64,000 bases of DNA from Selenomonas sp. oral taxon 920 (GTDB lineage: Bacteria > Bacillota > Negativicutes > Selenomonadales > Selenomonadaceae): NCBI RefSeq assembly GCF_001717585.1, contig NZ_CP017042.1:1828501-1892500 (forward strand). Direction: 5' to 3'. The position numbers and the translations under genes were made by a program. Below, one piece after another: positions 1 to 8,391 of the stretch (positions are counted from its first letter, which is position 1; the number at the start of each line of letters is the position of its first letter). The notes beneath the pieces are model-generated. The model was given only the letters and a program-made list of their open reading frames with translations. It ran no database searches and was not told the origin of the DNA.

Positions 1-41
1 ACCTCTCCATTTGCCGCCGTCGCCTTAACCAGTTGATCCAT
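1..41 (-). CDS. hslO: Hsp33 redox chaperone, N-terminal fragment (cut by window edge)
   Basis: Only the first 13 codons are inside the window, reading MDQLVKATAANGE. This matches the usual opening of Hsp33, the redox-activated cytoplasmic holdase. The ATG lies 8 bases after the stop of the metallophosphoesterase gene with an AAGGA-type ribosome site before it, so it is probably the next gene of the same minus-strand transcript. The zinc-binding cysteines lie outside the window and the call rests on a short N-terminus. Confidence 0.55.
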   Translation of the reverse strand, partial: MDQLVKATAANGE

Positions 42-49
42 ATGTATCC

Positions 50-613
50 TTACCAATCGAGTGCGAGTTCATGCAGAACGTCACCCGTATCTATGTCAAA
101 AATCCGTATCGTACCATCCTCAAGCACCGCGACGGTGTTGCGCCCGTCGGGGCGCTTCGAGAGTGCGGCAGAGCCGGGATTGAGGAATACCGTATTGCCG
201 CGCTTTTCGAGCACGTTGACATGGACATGACCGCTGATAAAGAGGTCGGCTTTCAGATGCTTTGCTGCCTGATCCTTTTCCGCATCGGTCATGACGGCAT
301 CACCGTGCGTGACGATGATCCGCCTCCCCTCCCACACAACGTAGGCATAGGGGGACATAAGAGGGACTTCGAGGCAGCTTGCATCCACGTCGGAGTCGCA
401 GTTTCCCTTGGCGATGATGACGGGGATCTCCGATGTGTTGATGCGCTCGATCAGCTCCATCGGATTGTAGTCCGCCTTCATCGGGTTGCGCGGTCCGTGA
501 TAGGCGACATCGCCCGCATGGAGAATCAGGTCGGCGCCCGTGAAGAATTTTTCACACGCGCGTATCCATGCACCCTCATGCCCGTGCGTATCGCTGAGTA
601 TACCGATCTTCAT
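50..613 (-). CDS. YfcE/MJ0936-type metallophosphoesterase
   Basis: A 187-residue calcineurin-like phosphoesterase. The family's metal-binding motifs appear in order: SDTHG near the N-terminus, HAGDV, KGNCD, THGD and GHVHV. Members hydrolyse phosphodiesters or phosphomonoesters using two metal ions; the substrate cannot be told from sequence. I chose the ATG at 613, which gives the family-typical MKIGILSDTHG start 4 bases after the ribH stop, rather than a TTG six codons earlier that overlaps ribH. It is the last gene before hslO in the riboflavin transcript. A role on a flavin intermediate is possible, because the phosphatase that dephosphorylates the RibD product is often not encoded in rib operons, but that is inference. 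Confidence 0.85.
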   Translation of the reverse strand: MKIGILSDTHGHEGAWIRACEKFFTGADLILHAGDVAYHGPRNPMKADYNPMELIERINTSEIPVIIAKGNCDSDVDASCLEVPLMSPYAYVVWEGRRIIVTHGDAVMTDAEKDQAAKHLKADLFISGHVHVNVLEKRGNTVFLNPGSAALSKRPDGRNTVAVLEDGTIRIFDIDTGDVLHELALDW

Positions 614-617
614 CTGC

Positions 618-1082
618 TCACAGCTTTCCAAGGAGACTTGCCATCTCCATCGCCGCCATCGCCGCGTCCGCGCCCTTATTGCCCGCCTTCGTGCCCGCGC
701 GCTCGATCGCCTGCTCGATGTTCTCCGTCGTCACCACACCGAAGATCGTCGGTATGCCCGTCTGGAGTCCGACCTGCGCCACACCTTTTGAGACCTCATT
801 GCATACATAATCATAGTGCGTCGTCGAGCCCCGAATGACCGCGCCGAGACAGAGCACTGCATCATATTTTCCGCTCTCTGCCATCTTCTTTGCCGCAAGC
901 GGGATCTCGAACGCACCCGGCACCCACGCCACATCGATGTCACTGTCTGCCGTCTCGTGACGGTGCAGCGTATCGAGTGCACCGCCGACAAGCTTGCTCA
1001 CGATGAACTCATTGAACCGTGCCGCAATGATGCCGAATTTCAGGCCCTTGCCGCTGATATATCCTTCGATGATGTTTGCCAT
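618..1082 (-). CDS. ribH: 6,7-dimethyl-8-ribityllumazine synthase
   Basis: A 154-residue lumazine synthase, the usual length for the subunit. It condenses 5-amino-6-ribitylamino-uracil with dihydroxybutanone phosphate, the penultimate step of riboflavin synthesis, in the cytoplasm. Family features visible are the N-terminal ARFNEFI segment, the VPGAFEIP loop and the [15 protein letters not shown] motif containing the catalytic histidine. A strong AAGGAG site precedes the ATG. It follows the DJ-1-like gene in the rib operon. Confidence 0.97.
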   Translation of the reverse strand: MANIIEGYISGKGLKFGIIAARFNEFIVSKLVGGALDTLHRHETADSDIDVAWVPGAFEIPLAAKKMAESGKYDAVLCLGAVIRGSTTHYDYVCNEVSKGVAQVGLQTGIPTIFGVVTTENIEQAIERAGTKAGNKGADAAMAAMEMASLLGKL

Positions 1083-1094
1083 ATTATTTTCTCC

Positions 1095-1712
1095 TTACTC
1101 CTCCATCATCTTCACAAAACGGTTGTGCGACGATGTATTATAATATCCCAGCTTATGCAGGACATACCAATCCTCAACCATAGCTTCCTCAGCAACATGA
1201 AGCGCAGTCAAAACTTCTCGGGCAAATTCCAAAGGTGCAGAGCCGTTTGCCGTAATGATGTTCCGGTCGAAAACCGCCTGCCTCGCCTGATAGTTCTCTG
1301 CGCCCTTATATTTTGTCCCCTTCCACTCCTGCAGTGCAGACAAGCGGTTTCCTGTATGCTTGACCGAATCGAGCACACCGATGGATGCCAAAAATGCTGC
1401 CGCATCGCAAATGCCGCCAAGGACTTTGCCGCTGTTCACACAATGCTCGACCAATGGGATCATCTGCTGTGCACGCTCTTCGCGCCAACACAGTCCACCG
1501 ATGAGCAGCAGAGCATCGTAATCCTTCGATGCAGATCCCACTGTATAATCCGGTACTGCACGAATGCCGCCAATGGAGGTTACAGGTTCTTTCGAGAGGG
1601 AGACTGTCTTGACCACGAATTTTCCCTGCCCAAGCATGTGAACTGCCGTCGACACGTACGCAGCTTCCCAGTCTGCATACTGTTCAAGAAGCGCCAGTAA
1701 AACCGTCTTCAT
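1095..1712 (-). CDS. DJ-1/PfpI-family protein embedded in the riboflavin operon
   Basis: A 205-residue protein of the class I glutamine amidotransferase-like (DJ-1/PfpI) superfamily. The nucleophile elbow reads GGICDAAAFLA, with the conserved cysteine after GGI, and an LLIGG strand-loop lies near residue 70. Members include glyoxalases, deglycase-like proteins, chaperones and proteases, so the activity is not predictable. It sits between ribBA (stop at 1730) and ribH, co-directional and closely spaced, and must be transcribed with the FMN-riboswitch-controlled operon. I know of no standard role for this family in riboflavin synthesis. Confidence 0.8.
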   Translation of the reverse strand: MKTVLLALLEQYADWEAAYVSTAVHMLGQGKFVVKTVSLSKEPVTSIGGIRAVPDYTVGSASKDYDALLLIGGLCWREERAQQMIPLVEHCVNSGKVLGGICDAAAFLASIGVLDSVKHTGNRLSALQEWKGTKYKGAENYQARQAVFDRNIITANGSAPLEFAREVLTALHVAEEAMVEDWYVLHKLGYYNTSSHNRFVKMMEE

Positions 1713-1729
1713 CCCTCACGCCCTCTCAC

Positions 1730-2944
1730 TCATTTCCCCAACTCCTCATCGCTGAGGATATGCCCCATCTTTTCCTTTTTGACCGTCATGTACTTGCGGT
1801 CAAAGTCATGTGTGCTCATGACAATCGGTACGCGCTCGACAATCTTCAGCCCATATCCCTCGAGCCCCGCGCGCTTCGCAGGGTTGTTCGTCATGAGACG
1901 GATCGTCGTGAGCCCAAGATCGGCGAGAATCTGTGCACCGAGTCCGTAGTCACGCAGGTCGGGTGCAAAGCCGAGTTCGACGTTCGCCTCGACTGTGTCG
2001 CGCCCCTGATCCTGCAGTGCGTACGCGCGCATCTTGTTCGCAAGCCCGATGCCGCGCCCCTCCTGCCGCACGTAGAGGACCACGCCCTCGCCCTCCGCCT
2101 CAATCTGCTTGAGCGCCGCCGCAAGCTGATCGCCGCAGTCACAGCGCATCGAACCGAGTGCGTCGCCCGTCAGGCACTCCGAGTGTACACGTACGAGCAC
2201 GTTCTCCTTGCCGCGCACGTCGCCCTTCACAACGGCGAGATCACAGCGCTTGTTGAGTGTGTTCTCGTACGCAAGCAGACGGAAATGTCCGTATTTGCTT
2301 GGGAAATCTACATCCGAAATGCGATGGACAAATGTCTCTGTATGCTTGCGATACTCGATGAGGTCTTTGATGGTAATAATATTCAGCCCGTGCTTTTTTG
2401 CAAACTCCTTGAGCTCGGGCGTGCGCATCATATGCCCGTCGTCCGCCATGATCTCACAGCACATCCCCGCAGGATACAGTCCCGCCAGACGCGCAAGATC
2501 CACGGTCGCCTCCGTGTGCCCCGCACGGCGCAGGACACCGCCCTCTACCGTCCGCAGTGGGAAGATATGCCCTGGACGACGGAAGTGCGCTGGTTTTGCC
2601 GCAGGGTCAATCAGCATCTTCACTGTATGGCAGCGCTCGAACGCCGAGATGCCCGTTGTTGTATCGTACGCATCGACGCTGACCGTGAACGCCGTCTCGT
2701 GGTTGTCTGTGTTGTTCTCCACCATCTGCCCAATCGCAAGTTCGTCCAGACGGCTGCCGATAATCGGCGTACAAATCAGCCCGCGTGCGTGCGTCGCCAT
2801 GAAATTCATATGCTCAGGCGTAAGCGTCTCGGCGGCGACGATGATATCGCCCTCGTTTTCACGATCCTCATCATCGACAACAACGAGCATCCTGCCGTTC
2901 TTAATATCCTCAATTGCCTGTGCAATCGTTGCAAAATCTGACAT
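1730..2944 (-). CDS. ribBA: Bifunctional DHBP synthase / GTP cyclohydrolase II
   Basis: A 404-residue fusion. The N-terminal half (about 1-200) is 3,4-dihydroxy-2-butanone 4-phosphate synthase with the DDEDRENEGD acidic motif. The C-terminal half (about 205-400) is GTP cyclohydrolase II with the zinc site CLTGDALGSMRCDCGDQL and the RQEGRGIGL catalytic loop. The two activities supply both precursors of lumazine. I chose the ATG at 2944, preceded by AGGAGAG; an ATG seven codons earlier overlaps the ribE stop and lacks a ribosome site. Confidence 0.97.
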   Translation of the reverse strand: MSDFATIAQAIEDIKNGRMLVVVDDEDRENEGDIIVAAETLTPEHMNFMATHARGLICTPIIGSRLDELAIGQMVENNTDNHETAFTVSVDAYDTTTGISAFERCHTVKMLIDPAAKPAHFRRPGHIFPLRTVEGGVLRRAGHTEATVDLARLAGLYPAGMCCEIMADDGHMMRTPELKEFAKKHGLNIITIKDLIEYRKHTETFVHRISDVDFPSKYGHFRLLAYENTLNKRCDLAVVKGDVRGKENVLVRVHSECLTGDALGSMRCDCGDQLAAALKQIEAEGEGVVLYVRQEGRGIGLANKMRAYALQDQGRDTVEANVELGFAPDLRDYGLGAQILADLGLTTIRLMTNNPAKRAGLEGYGLKIVERVPIVMSTHDFDRKYMTVKKEKMGHILSDEELGK

Positions 2945-2954
2945 GCTATCTCTC

Positions 2955-3590
2955 CTAAAATCCATGCTGCAAAAGAAATTCCCGCGTCAGCCCTGCGCTC
3001 AGCTCAGCAGAATTTTCGCCGTCGAGCAGTTTCAGCGCATATTTCCCGAGAATATCCGTCTCGATGTTGAGCGGACTGCCGACGTGCTTCGCACCGAGAT
3101 TTGTCACCGTGCGCGTATGCGGGATGAGGCTGACAGTAAAATCTAACGTGCCCACGCGTGCGACCGTAAGGCTGATGCCGTCAAGTGCAACCGAACCCTT
3201 TTCGACAATGCCGCGCAGGATCTCATTCCCCGCGGCAACCGTCATCAAGATCGCATTGCCCTCCTCGTGCATCTCCGTGATCTTGCCCACACCGTCAATA
3301 TGTCCGCTGACAAAGTGTCCGCCAAGCCGCGTCGTCGGGAGCAGGGCGCGTTCGAGGTTGAGCGGTGCACCTGCGTTAAGTCCCGCAAGTGATGTGCGTC
3401 GAATCGTTTCCGGCATGATCGCCGCGCGAAATCCGTGTGTGTCAAACTGTGTCACCGTGAGACAAATGCCGTTCACGGCAATGCTGTCACCGATATGCGC
3501 ATCCGACTGAACGAGCTTTGCCCCAATCGTGATATTGCCGCCCGAAAGTCCGCCAAAGGTGCCGACCTCCTCAATAATTCCTGTAAACAT
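2955..3590 (-). CDS. ribE: Riboflavin synthase, alpha subunit
   Basis: A 211-residue protein with the duplicated lumazine-binding barrel typical of the family. It begins MFTGIIEEVG, and each half carries a VNGICLTV- or LDGISLTV-type motif. It dismutates two lumazine molecules to riboflavin, the last step of the pathway. A perfect AGGAGG lies 4 bases before the ATG and overlaps the end of ribD, suggesting translational coupling. Confidence 0.97.
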   Translation of the reverse strand: MFTGIIEEVGTFGGLSGGNITIGAKLVQSDAHIGDSIAVNGICLTVTQFDTHGFRAAIMPETIRRTSLAGLNAGAPLNLERALLPTTRLGGHFVSGHIDGVGKITEMHEEGNAILMTVAAGNEILRGIVEKGSVALDGISLTVARVGTLDFTVSLIPHTRTVTNLGAKHVGSPLNIETDILGKYALKLLDGENSAELSAGLTREFLLQHGF

Positions 3591-3599
3591 GACGCCTCC

Positions 3600-4703
3600 T
3601 CACTGCGCCGACGCGCGCGGATATCCCGTGACGAGGATGTCTGCACCGATCTGCTCCACCGTCACATCCGCAAGGTGCAGCGCCGCCTGCGGACTGTCAA
3701 AGCCCGTGCCGCCGATCGGCGTTTTCGCCGTCTCCCCGCCCATCAGCATCGGCGCGATGAAGGCGTGAACCTTGTCCACATAGCCGCCCGCAAGGAACGA
3801 CCAGTTCACCGCAGCTCCACCCTCAACGAAGAGGGATGTGATCTCTCTCTCGCCGAGGCAGTCGAGCAGAGCGGCGATGTCCACGCGCTCCGCACCGAGT
3901 GTCACGACCTCTGCGCCGCAGGCGCGGAGGAGCTTTACACGACGCTGGTCGGCACGCTCACTCACGGCGATCAGCGTCGGTGCCGCGCCGTCCGTCACAA
4001 GCTTTGCATCCATCGGCGTATGCGCCTCGGAGTCGAGTACAACGCGCAGAGGATTGTGTCCCGCGCGGTCAGGCAGACGCGTCGTAAGGCTCGGATCATC
4101 CGCGAGCACCGTTCCAATCCCGACCAGAATCGCGTCATTCACATCGCGGTACATATGCACGCGTGTGCGTGCCTCCGCTCCCGTGATCCACTGTGATGCG
4201 CCCGTGTGGCTTGCGATCTTGCCGTCGAGCGTCAGTGCCGTCTTGAGCGTGACGAAGGGCCTCTTCTGCGTGATCCATTTGAGGAACACCTCATTCTGCA
4301 GCCGCGCCTCCGCCTCGCATACCCCCGTTGCAGTTTCGATGCCCGCCTCCTTTAGGAGTGCAAGCCCTCGTCCCGCAACGAGCGGATTCGGATCACAGAG
4401 CGCAATGACCACGCGCGCAATTCCCGCCGCGATCACCGCCTCGGCGCAGGGTCCCGTGCGTCCGTGGTGTGCACACGGTTCGAGCGTCACGTAGAGCGCC
4501 GCACCGCGTGCGAGTTCCCCTGCCATCCGCAGTGCGTGAATCTCCGCGTGCGGCTGACCCGCCGCACGATGCCAGCCGCTTGCAATGATCGTACCGTCCC
4601 GTACGATGACCGCGCCGACGAGCGGGTTCGGCGCAGTGCGCCCGCGCGCGTACTCTGCAATCCGCAGAGCCTCGCGCATATAGGATTCGTCAATGTCGTT
4701 CAT
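3600..4703 (-). CDS. ribD: Bifunctional diaminohydroxyphosphoribosylaminopyrimidine deaminase / reductase
   Basis: A 367-residue fusion. The N-terminal deaminase (about 1-145) has the zinc motifs HAE and PCAHHGRTGPC; the C-terminal reductase (about 150-365) has the LKTALTLDGKIA and SLFVEGG motifs. It carries out the second and third steps of riboflavin synthesis. It is the first gene of the rib operon, about 85 bases beyond the riboswitch terminator. The ribosome site before the ATG at 4703 is weak. Confidence 0.96.
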   Translation of the reverse strand: MNDIDESYMREALRIAEYARGRTAPNPLVGAVIVRDGTIIASGWHRAAGQPHAEIHALRMAGELARGAALYVTLEPCAHHGRTGPCAEAVIAAGIARVVIALCDPNPLVAGRGLALLKEAGIETATGVCEAEARLQNEVFLKWITQKRPFVTLKTALTLDGKIASHTGASQWITGAEARTRVHMYRDVNDAILVGIGTVLADDPSLTTRLPDRAGHNPLRVVLDSEAHTPMDAKLVTDGAAPTLIAVSERADQRRVKLLRACGAEVVTLGAERVDIAALLDCLGEREITSLFVEGGAAVNWSFLAGGYVDKVHAFIAPMLMGGETAKTPIGGTGFDSPQAALHLADVTVEQIGADILVTGYPRASAQ

Positions 4704-4786
4704 AGCAATCCCATTCTGTTCTATGCCGTCTTGGCAGGTTGATGTTGTGCTCCCCGCTCCCTAATGAGAGTACAACAGAATTTGCA

Positions 4787-4826
4787 AAAATAAAAATGCC
4801 GCCGGAAGAATCCTCCTCCGGCGGCA
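4787..4826 (-). terminator. Riboswitch-linked intrinsic terminator upstream of ribD
   Basis: A perfect 9-bp GC-rich stem (arms 4799-4807 and 4818-4826) is followed on the minus strand by two runs of five T. It lies between the FMN aptamer and ribD, the usual place for the expression platform of an attenuating RFN element. When FMN is bound, transcription should stop here. Confidence 0.9.
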
Positions 4827-4879
4827 CATAAATCGTCCCAAGAATTCACTGATCACGTGATATCAGTGCTTCCTTCCAT

Positions 4880-5028
4880 AGACGCGCCTTTTCTCATCCA
4901 GACTGCGAAAGCTGCTGCTTCCTTCACTGTCGGCTTCGGAATTGCACCGAATCGTGCCCCACATTGGGGCTTGCGGGCTGTACCGCCGGTGGGGATTTGC
5001 ACCCCGCCTCAAAGAGCATCGTTCGTAT
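4880..5028 (-). ncRNA. FMN riboswitch (RFN element)
   Basis: On the minus strand the RFN landmarks occur in order: GAGGCGGGGTGCAAATCCCC, ACCGGCGGTA, a GCCCGCAAGC segment, CGGTGCAATTCCG, AGCCGACAGT and GTCTGGATGAGAAAAGG. It precedes the rib operon and its terminator, so it is expected to lower riboflavin gene expression when FMN is plentiful. Boundaries are approximate. Confidence 0.95.
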
Positions 5029-5031
5029 GCT

Positions 5032-5060
5032 ATTGTAACATCATAGATTCGCTCTGTCAA
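5032..5060 (-). promoter_or_regulatory. Sigma-A promoter of the rib operon
   Basis: TTGACA and TACAAT separated by exactly 17 bases on the minus strand. The -35 box overlaps the stop codon of dhaM, and the predicted start point lies a few bases before the FMN aptamer. Confidence 0.85.
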
Positions 5061-5443
5061 TCGCCAATCTTGACCGCGCCGCGCGTCTCCTCCGCGCGGC
5101 ACGCGACTTCGTCGAGACTGCCTCCGCAGACCGCCGTAATCGCAGCCACGACGCTCCCCTCAACAAGGGGACAGTCGACCATGCGCAGACGACGTGCAGA
5201 CATTTCCTCCACAATCGTCTCCACGGTCAGAATCGAACTGCCCGCATCCATGAGGAGCACGACGCCGTCCGCGCCGTACACCGTGTCGATTGCCTCGACA
5301 ATCCGTGCATAGCTCGTCCCGAAACCGCCGTCCTCCAAGCCGCCCGCAGTTGCAATCCGCGCGTCCTTTGCCATCATGCGGCAAGTCTCCGCGACACCAT
5401 GCGCAAGTGCGGCGCTGTGCGTTACAATCACAAGTCCGACCAT
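5057..5443 (-). CDS. dhaM: DhaM-type PTS EIIA-like phosphotransfer protein
   Basis: A 128-residue single-domain protein like the EIIA(Man)-like domain of DhaM, which passes phosphate from HPr to the dihydroxyacetone kinase subunit DhaL. The N-terminus VGLVIVTHSAALAHGV carries the conserved phosphorylatable histidine in the THS context, and VLLMDAGSS is a typical second motif. I chose the ATG at 5443, just after the terC stop and with a GGAGAA site; a longer upstream frame runs through terC. No dhaK or dhaL lies in this window. Confidence 0.82.
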   Translation of the reverse strand: MVGLVIVTHSAALAHGVAETCRMMAKDARIATAGGLEDGGFGTSYARIVEAIDTVYGADGVVLLMDAGSSILTVETIVEEMSARRLRMVDCPLVEGSVVAAITAVCGGSLDEVACRAEETRGAVKIGD

Positions 5444-5444
5444 A

Positions 5445-6116
5445 TCATTTTCTCCGCTGCAAATAGCCGCCGATGCCGCACACCGCACCCGCGAGTGCTG
5501 CAGGCAGGAGATATGCCGCCTGTGGTGCAGCCTCCAGGAGCATGACACCAATCGTGCGGTCATGCACGATCATCGTACCGCCCGTCCAACCGAGGATGGC
5601 AGTGCCGAGCACGACGAGTACGGGATATTTGTCCATCAGCGTGCCGATCAGCTGACTGCCGCCGACAACAATGGGGATGCTGATGATGAGACCAAGCACA
5701 ACGAGCAGAAAGTCGCCGTGCGACGCGCCCGCAATCGCAATTACATTGTCGATCCCCATTGCCGCATCGGCGATGATGATCGTCTTGACCGCTCCTGCAA
5801 ACGTCTCTGCTGCCTCGATATGCTCCTCCCCGCCGGACGGCTTCATCAGCTTCACCGCAATCGGCAGCAGCACCAGTCCCCCGAGTGCCTGCAAGTAGGG
5901 CACGGAGAGCAGCTGCACGGCGAAGTACGTCATGATCAGGCGGATGATAATCGCACCCGCCGTACCGACGTAGATCGCACGCTTTCGGAGGTGCACGGGC
6001 AGTCGGTTTGATGCCATTGCAATGACAACGGCATTATCCCCCGCAAGCACGAGGTCGAGCACGATAATCGAAAAGAGTGCCACAAAGAACTGCGATGAAA
6101 AGAGTTCGACTTCCAC
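5445..6116 (-). CDS. TerC/YjbE-family integral membrane protein
   Basis: A 223-residue membrane protein with about seven hydrophobic segments. The TerC signature acidic residues within membrane helices are visible in VLDLVLAGDNAVVIAMA and in IIIADAAMGIDNVIAIAG. Family members are linked to manganese or other metal export, often loading metalloenzymes outside the membrane. It lies 9 bases after htpG and 1 base before dhaM. Known relatives are often under a manganese riboswitch; none is evident here. Confidence 0.88.
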   Translation of the reverse strand: MEVELFSSQFFVALFSIIVLDLVLAGDNAVVIAMASNRLPVHLRKRAIYVGTAGAIIIRLIMTYFAVQLLSVPYLQALGGLVLLPIAVKLMKPSGGEEHIEAAETFAGAVKTIIIADAAMGIDNVIAIAGASHGDFLLVVLGLIISIPIVVGGSQLIGTLMDKYPVLVVLGTAILGWTGGTMIVHDRTIGVMLLEAAPQAAYLLPAALAGAVCGIGGYLQRRK

Positions 6117-6125
6117 AGCTTCTCC

Positions 6126-8075
6126 TTATTTTGCCATCATCTTTGCGAGTTTCTGCGCAAAGGCGACAGGATTTTCCGGCAGAATGCCCTCGATCAGCAG
6201 TGCCTGCGTATAGAGCAGGTCGCAGTAGTCCTTGAACTCCTCGCTGTCCTTGCCCGCCGCGTGCACCTCTTTCAGCTTCGCAAAGAGATCGTGATGCGGG
6301 TTGATCTCGAGAATACGCCGTGCCTTGAACATCGGATTGTTCATCTCGGCAAAGGTCTGCTCCATCGACAGCGACGGCCCCGCCTCATCCGCGACCAGAC
6401 AGACCGCGCTCGAGCGCAGTCGCTGCGAGATCTTGACCTCGGCAATCTTATCGCCGATGGCATCCTTCACGTCCTTGATGAGATCGTCGTTCGCCTTGGC
6501 GATATCCTCGGTCTCCTTCTTCGCCGCCTCGCTCTCCGCATCGTCGAGGCCTAAGTCACCGCGGCTGATCGAGTGGAAGTTTTTCCCCTCGTACTCATGC
6601 ACCGTCTCAATCGCGAACTCATCCACGGGGTCGAGCAGGAACAGCACCTCAAGCCCGCGCTCGCGCAGCTGCTCCATCTGCGGCAGCTGTTCAATCGTCG
6701 CCTGATCCTTCGCCGTCGCATAGTAGATGCTCTTCTGGCTCTCGGGCATACGCGCAACATACTCCTTGAGGGAGACGAGCGCCCCCTCCTTCGAGCTGTG
6801 GAAGAGCAGGAGATCCTTCAGCTTGTCCACAGTATCGCGTCCGGAGTACATACTGTTGTAAATGCCGATCTTCAGCATCCGCCCGTATTCGTTCCAGAAC
6901 TTCTCGTAGTCCTCACGGTTTTTCTCGAGCTTCTTGCCGAGCGTCTTGAGCACATTTTTCTCAAGCGCACGACCGATGGTCTTGAGCTCGCGGCTCTGCT
7001 GCAGGAGTTCACGCGAGATGTTGAGCGAGAGGTCGGGAGAGTCCACGAGCCCCTTGACGAAACGCAGATAGTCCGGCAGGAGATCCTTGCACTTGTCCAT
7101 GATGAACACATGGCGCGAGTAGAGCTGAATCCCCGGCTCATAGTCTGCCTGATAGAGGTTGAACGGCGCACGCGCAGGAATCTCAAGGAGTGCCGTGTAC
7201 TCGACTGTGCCCTCCGCCTTCGTGTGGAACACCTCCATCGGTGCTTCCCACTCGTGGAACTGGTCACGGAAGAAGTCGTTGTACTCCTCCGGCTTGATCT
7301 CGGACTTGGCACGCGTCCAGAGCGGCTGCATCGAGTTCAGCGTGCGCAGCTCCGTCTTCTTGATCTTCTCCGCACCCTCGATGACCTTGCCCTCATCGTC
7401 GCGCGGCATCTCCTCCGTCGTGACATTCATGCGAATCGGATAGCGTACATAGTCCGAATACTTCTTCACGAGACTCTCAAGCTCGAACGTGTCCGTGTAG
7501 TCCGTTTCGCCCTCCGTGAACTCCTTCGCGAGGTGGATCGTGACCGTCGTGCCGCGCGTCTCCTTCTCCGTGTCCTCGATCGTGTAGCTGCCGTCGCCCG
7601 TCGACTCCCAGCGTGTTGCCTGCTGCTCGCCCGCACGACGCGTTACGATCGTCACCTTCTCCGCGACCATAAACGCCGAGTAGAAGCCCACACCGAACTG
7701 CCCGATCAGCTCCTTGTCGGGCGTGCCGCCGTTCTCCTCCTTCGCCTTTGCGAGCTGCTCCATGAACGCCTTCGTGCCTGACTTCGCGATCGTGCCGATG
7801 TTCTCCACGACCTCCGCACGCGACATGCCGATGCCGCTGTCCGAGATCGTCAGCGTCTTGCTCTCCTTGTCGGGCACGAGGAAAATCTCATAGTTCTCAT
7901 TGCCCTCAAGCATATCGCGGTTCATCAGGCTCTCGAAATGGAGCTTGTCCATCGCGTCCGACGCATTCGAGATCAACTCGCGCAGGAAAATCTCGCGGTT
8001 CGTATAGATCGAGTGGATCATCAGATCGAGCAGCTGCTTTGTCTCTGCTTGAAACTCAAACGTTTCCTTTGCCAT
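6126..8075 (-). CDS. htpG: Molecular chaperone HtpG (Hsp90)
   Basis: A 649-residue bacterial Hsp90, close to the normal length. The N-terminal GHKL ATPase shows the metal-binding ELISNASDAMDKL helix, DSGIGM and the GQFGVGFYSAFMVA lid segment. Middle and C-terminal dimerisation regions follow to residue 649. The chaperone acts on late folding intermediates in the cytoplasm. It is the first gene of an htpG-terC-dhaM transcript. I found no CIRCE operator; the visible control is a consensus-like sigma-A promoter. Confidence 0.98.
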   Translation of the reverse strand: MAKETFEFQAETKQLLDLMIHSIYTNREIFLRELISNASDAMDKLHFESLMNRDMLEGNENYEIFLVPDKESKTLTISDSGIGMSRAEVVENIGTIAKSGTKAFMEQLAKAKEENGGTPDKELIGQFGVGFYSAFMVAEKVTIVTRRAGEQQATRWESTGDGSYTIEDTEKETRGTTVTIHLAKEFTEGETDYTDTFELESLVKKYSDYVRYPIRMNVTTEEMPRDDEGKVIEGAEKIKKTELRTLNSMQPLWTRAKSEIKPEEYNDFFRDQFHEWEAPMEVFHTKAEGTVEYTALLEIPARAPFNLYQADYEPGIQLYSRHVFIMDKCKDLLPDYLRFVKGLVDSPDLSLNISRELLQQSRELKTIGRALEKNVLKTLGKKLEKNREDYEKFWNEYGRMLKIGIYNSMYSGRDTVDKLKDLLLFHSSKEGALVSLKEYVARMPESQKSIYYATAKDQATIEQLPQMEQLRERGLEVLFLLDPVDEFAIETVHEYEGKNFHSISRGDLGLDDAESEAAKKETEDIAKANDDLIKDVKDAIGDKIAEVKISQRLRSSAVCLVADEAGPSLSMEQTFAEMNNPMFKARRILEINPHHDLFAKLKEVHAAGKDSEEFKDYCDLLYTQALLIEGILPENPVAFAQKLAKMMAK

Positions 8076-8145
8076 GTTATCGTTCTCCCTTTGTCGTCAA
8101 GTATTTTGCATATGTTTCTGCGTATGCAAGTGTAAACTATGTAGT

Positions 8146-8174
8146 ATAGTACACGAAAAATGACAAAAAGTCAA
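8146..8174 (-). promoter_or_regulatory. Sigma-A promoter of htpG
   Basis: On the minus strand TTGACT and TACTAT lie 17 bases apart, about 70 bases before the htpG start. A TGACTTTTTGTCA inverted repeat overlaps the -35 box and could be an operator, though nothing in the sequence identifies a regulator. The rest of the 8076-8391 gap holds only the opposing promoter at 8310 and no gene I can recognise. Confidence 0.75.
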
Positions 8175-8309
8175 ATACAAGACTGTTGTCGCCCTCCGTA
8201 TCTCAGGCCTCAATCTTGTTTCCTTATGGTATACCGTCTATTTTAGCAAATTCGTCCTGCAAGCGCAAACGCCGCAGACGTTTTTCAGAATACAGGACAC
8301 TGCTCCTAT

Positions 8310-8338
8310 TTGCAATTCATATGGTTTTCGATTATACT
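8310..8338 (+). promoter_or_regulatory. Sigma-A promoter of the 91-aa membrane protein gene
   Basis: TTGCAA and TATACT are separated by 17 bases, about 55 bases before the ATG at 8392 on the plus strand. Confidence 0.7.
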
Positions 8339-8391
8339 TTTACAGGTAATTGTTTTCATTTTATGTTTTATGGGATAAGGGAGATGTTATT

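Noticed and set aside
1760-2941. Nearly 400-codon plus-strand frame opposite ribBA
   Set aside because: It is the antisense of a well-conserved bifunctional enzyme and has no family features.
8076-8200. CIRCE operator for HrcA control of htpG
   Set aside because: No TTAGCACTC-N9-GAGTGCTAA-like repeat is present; only a normal sigma-A promoter is seen.
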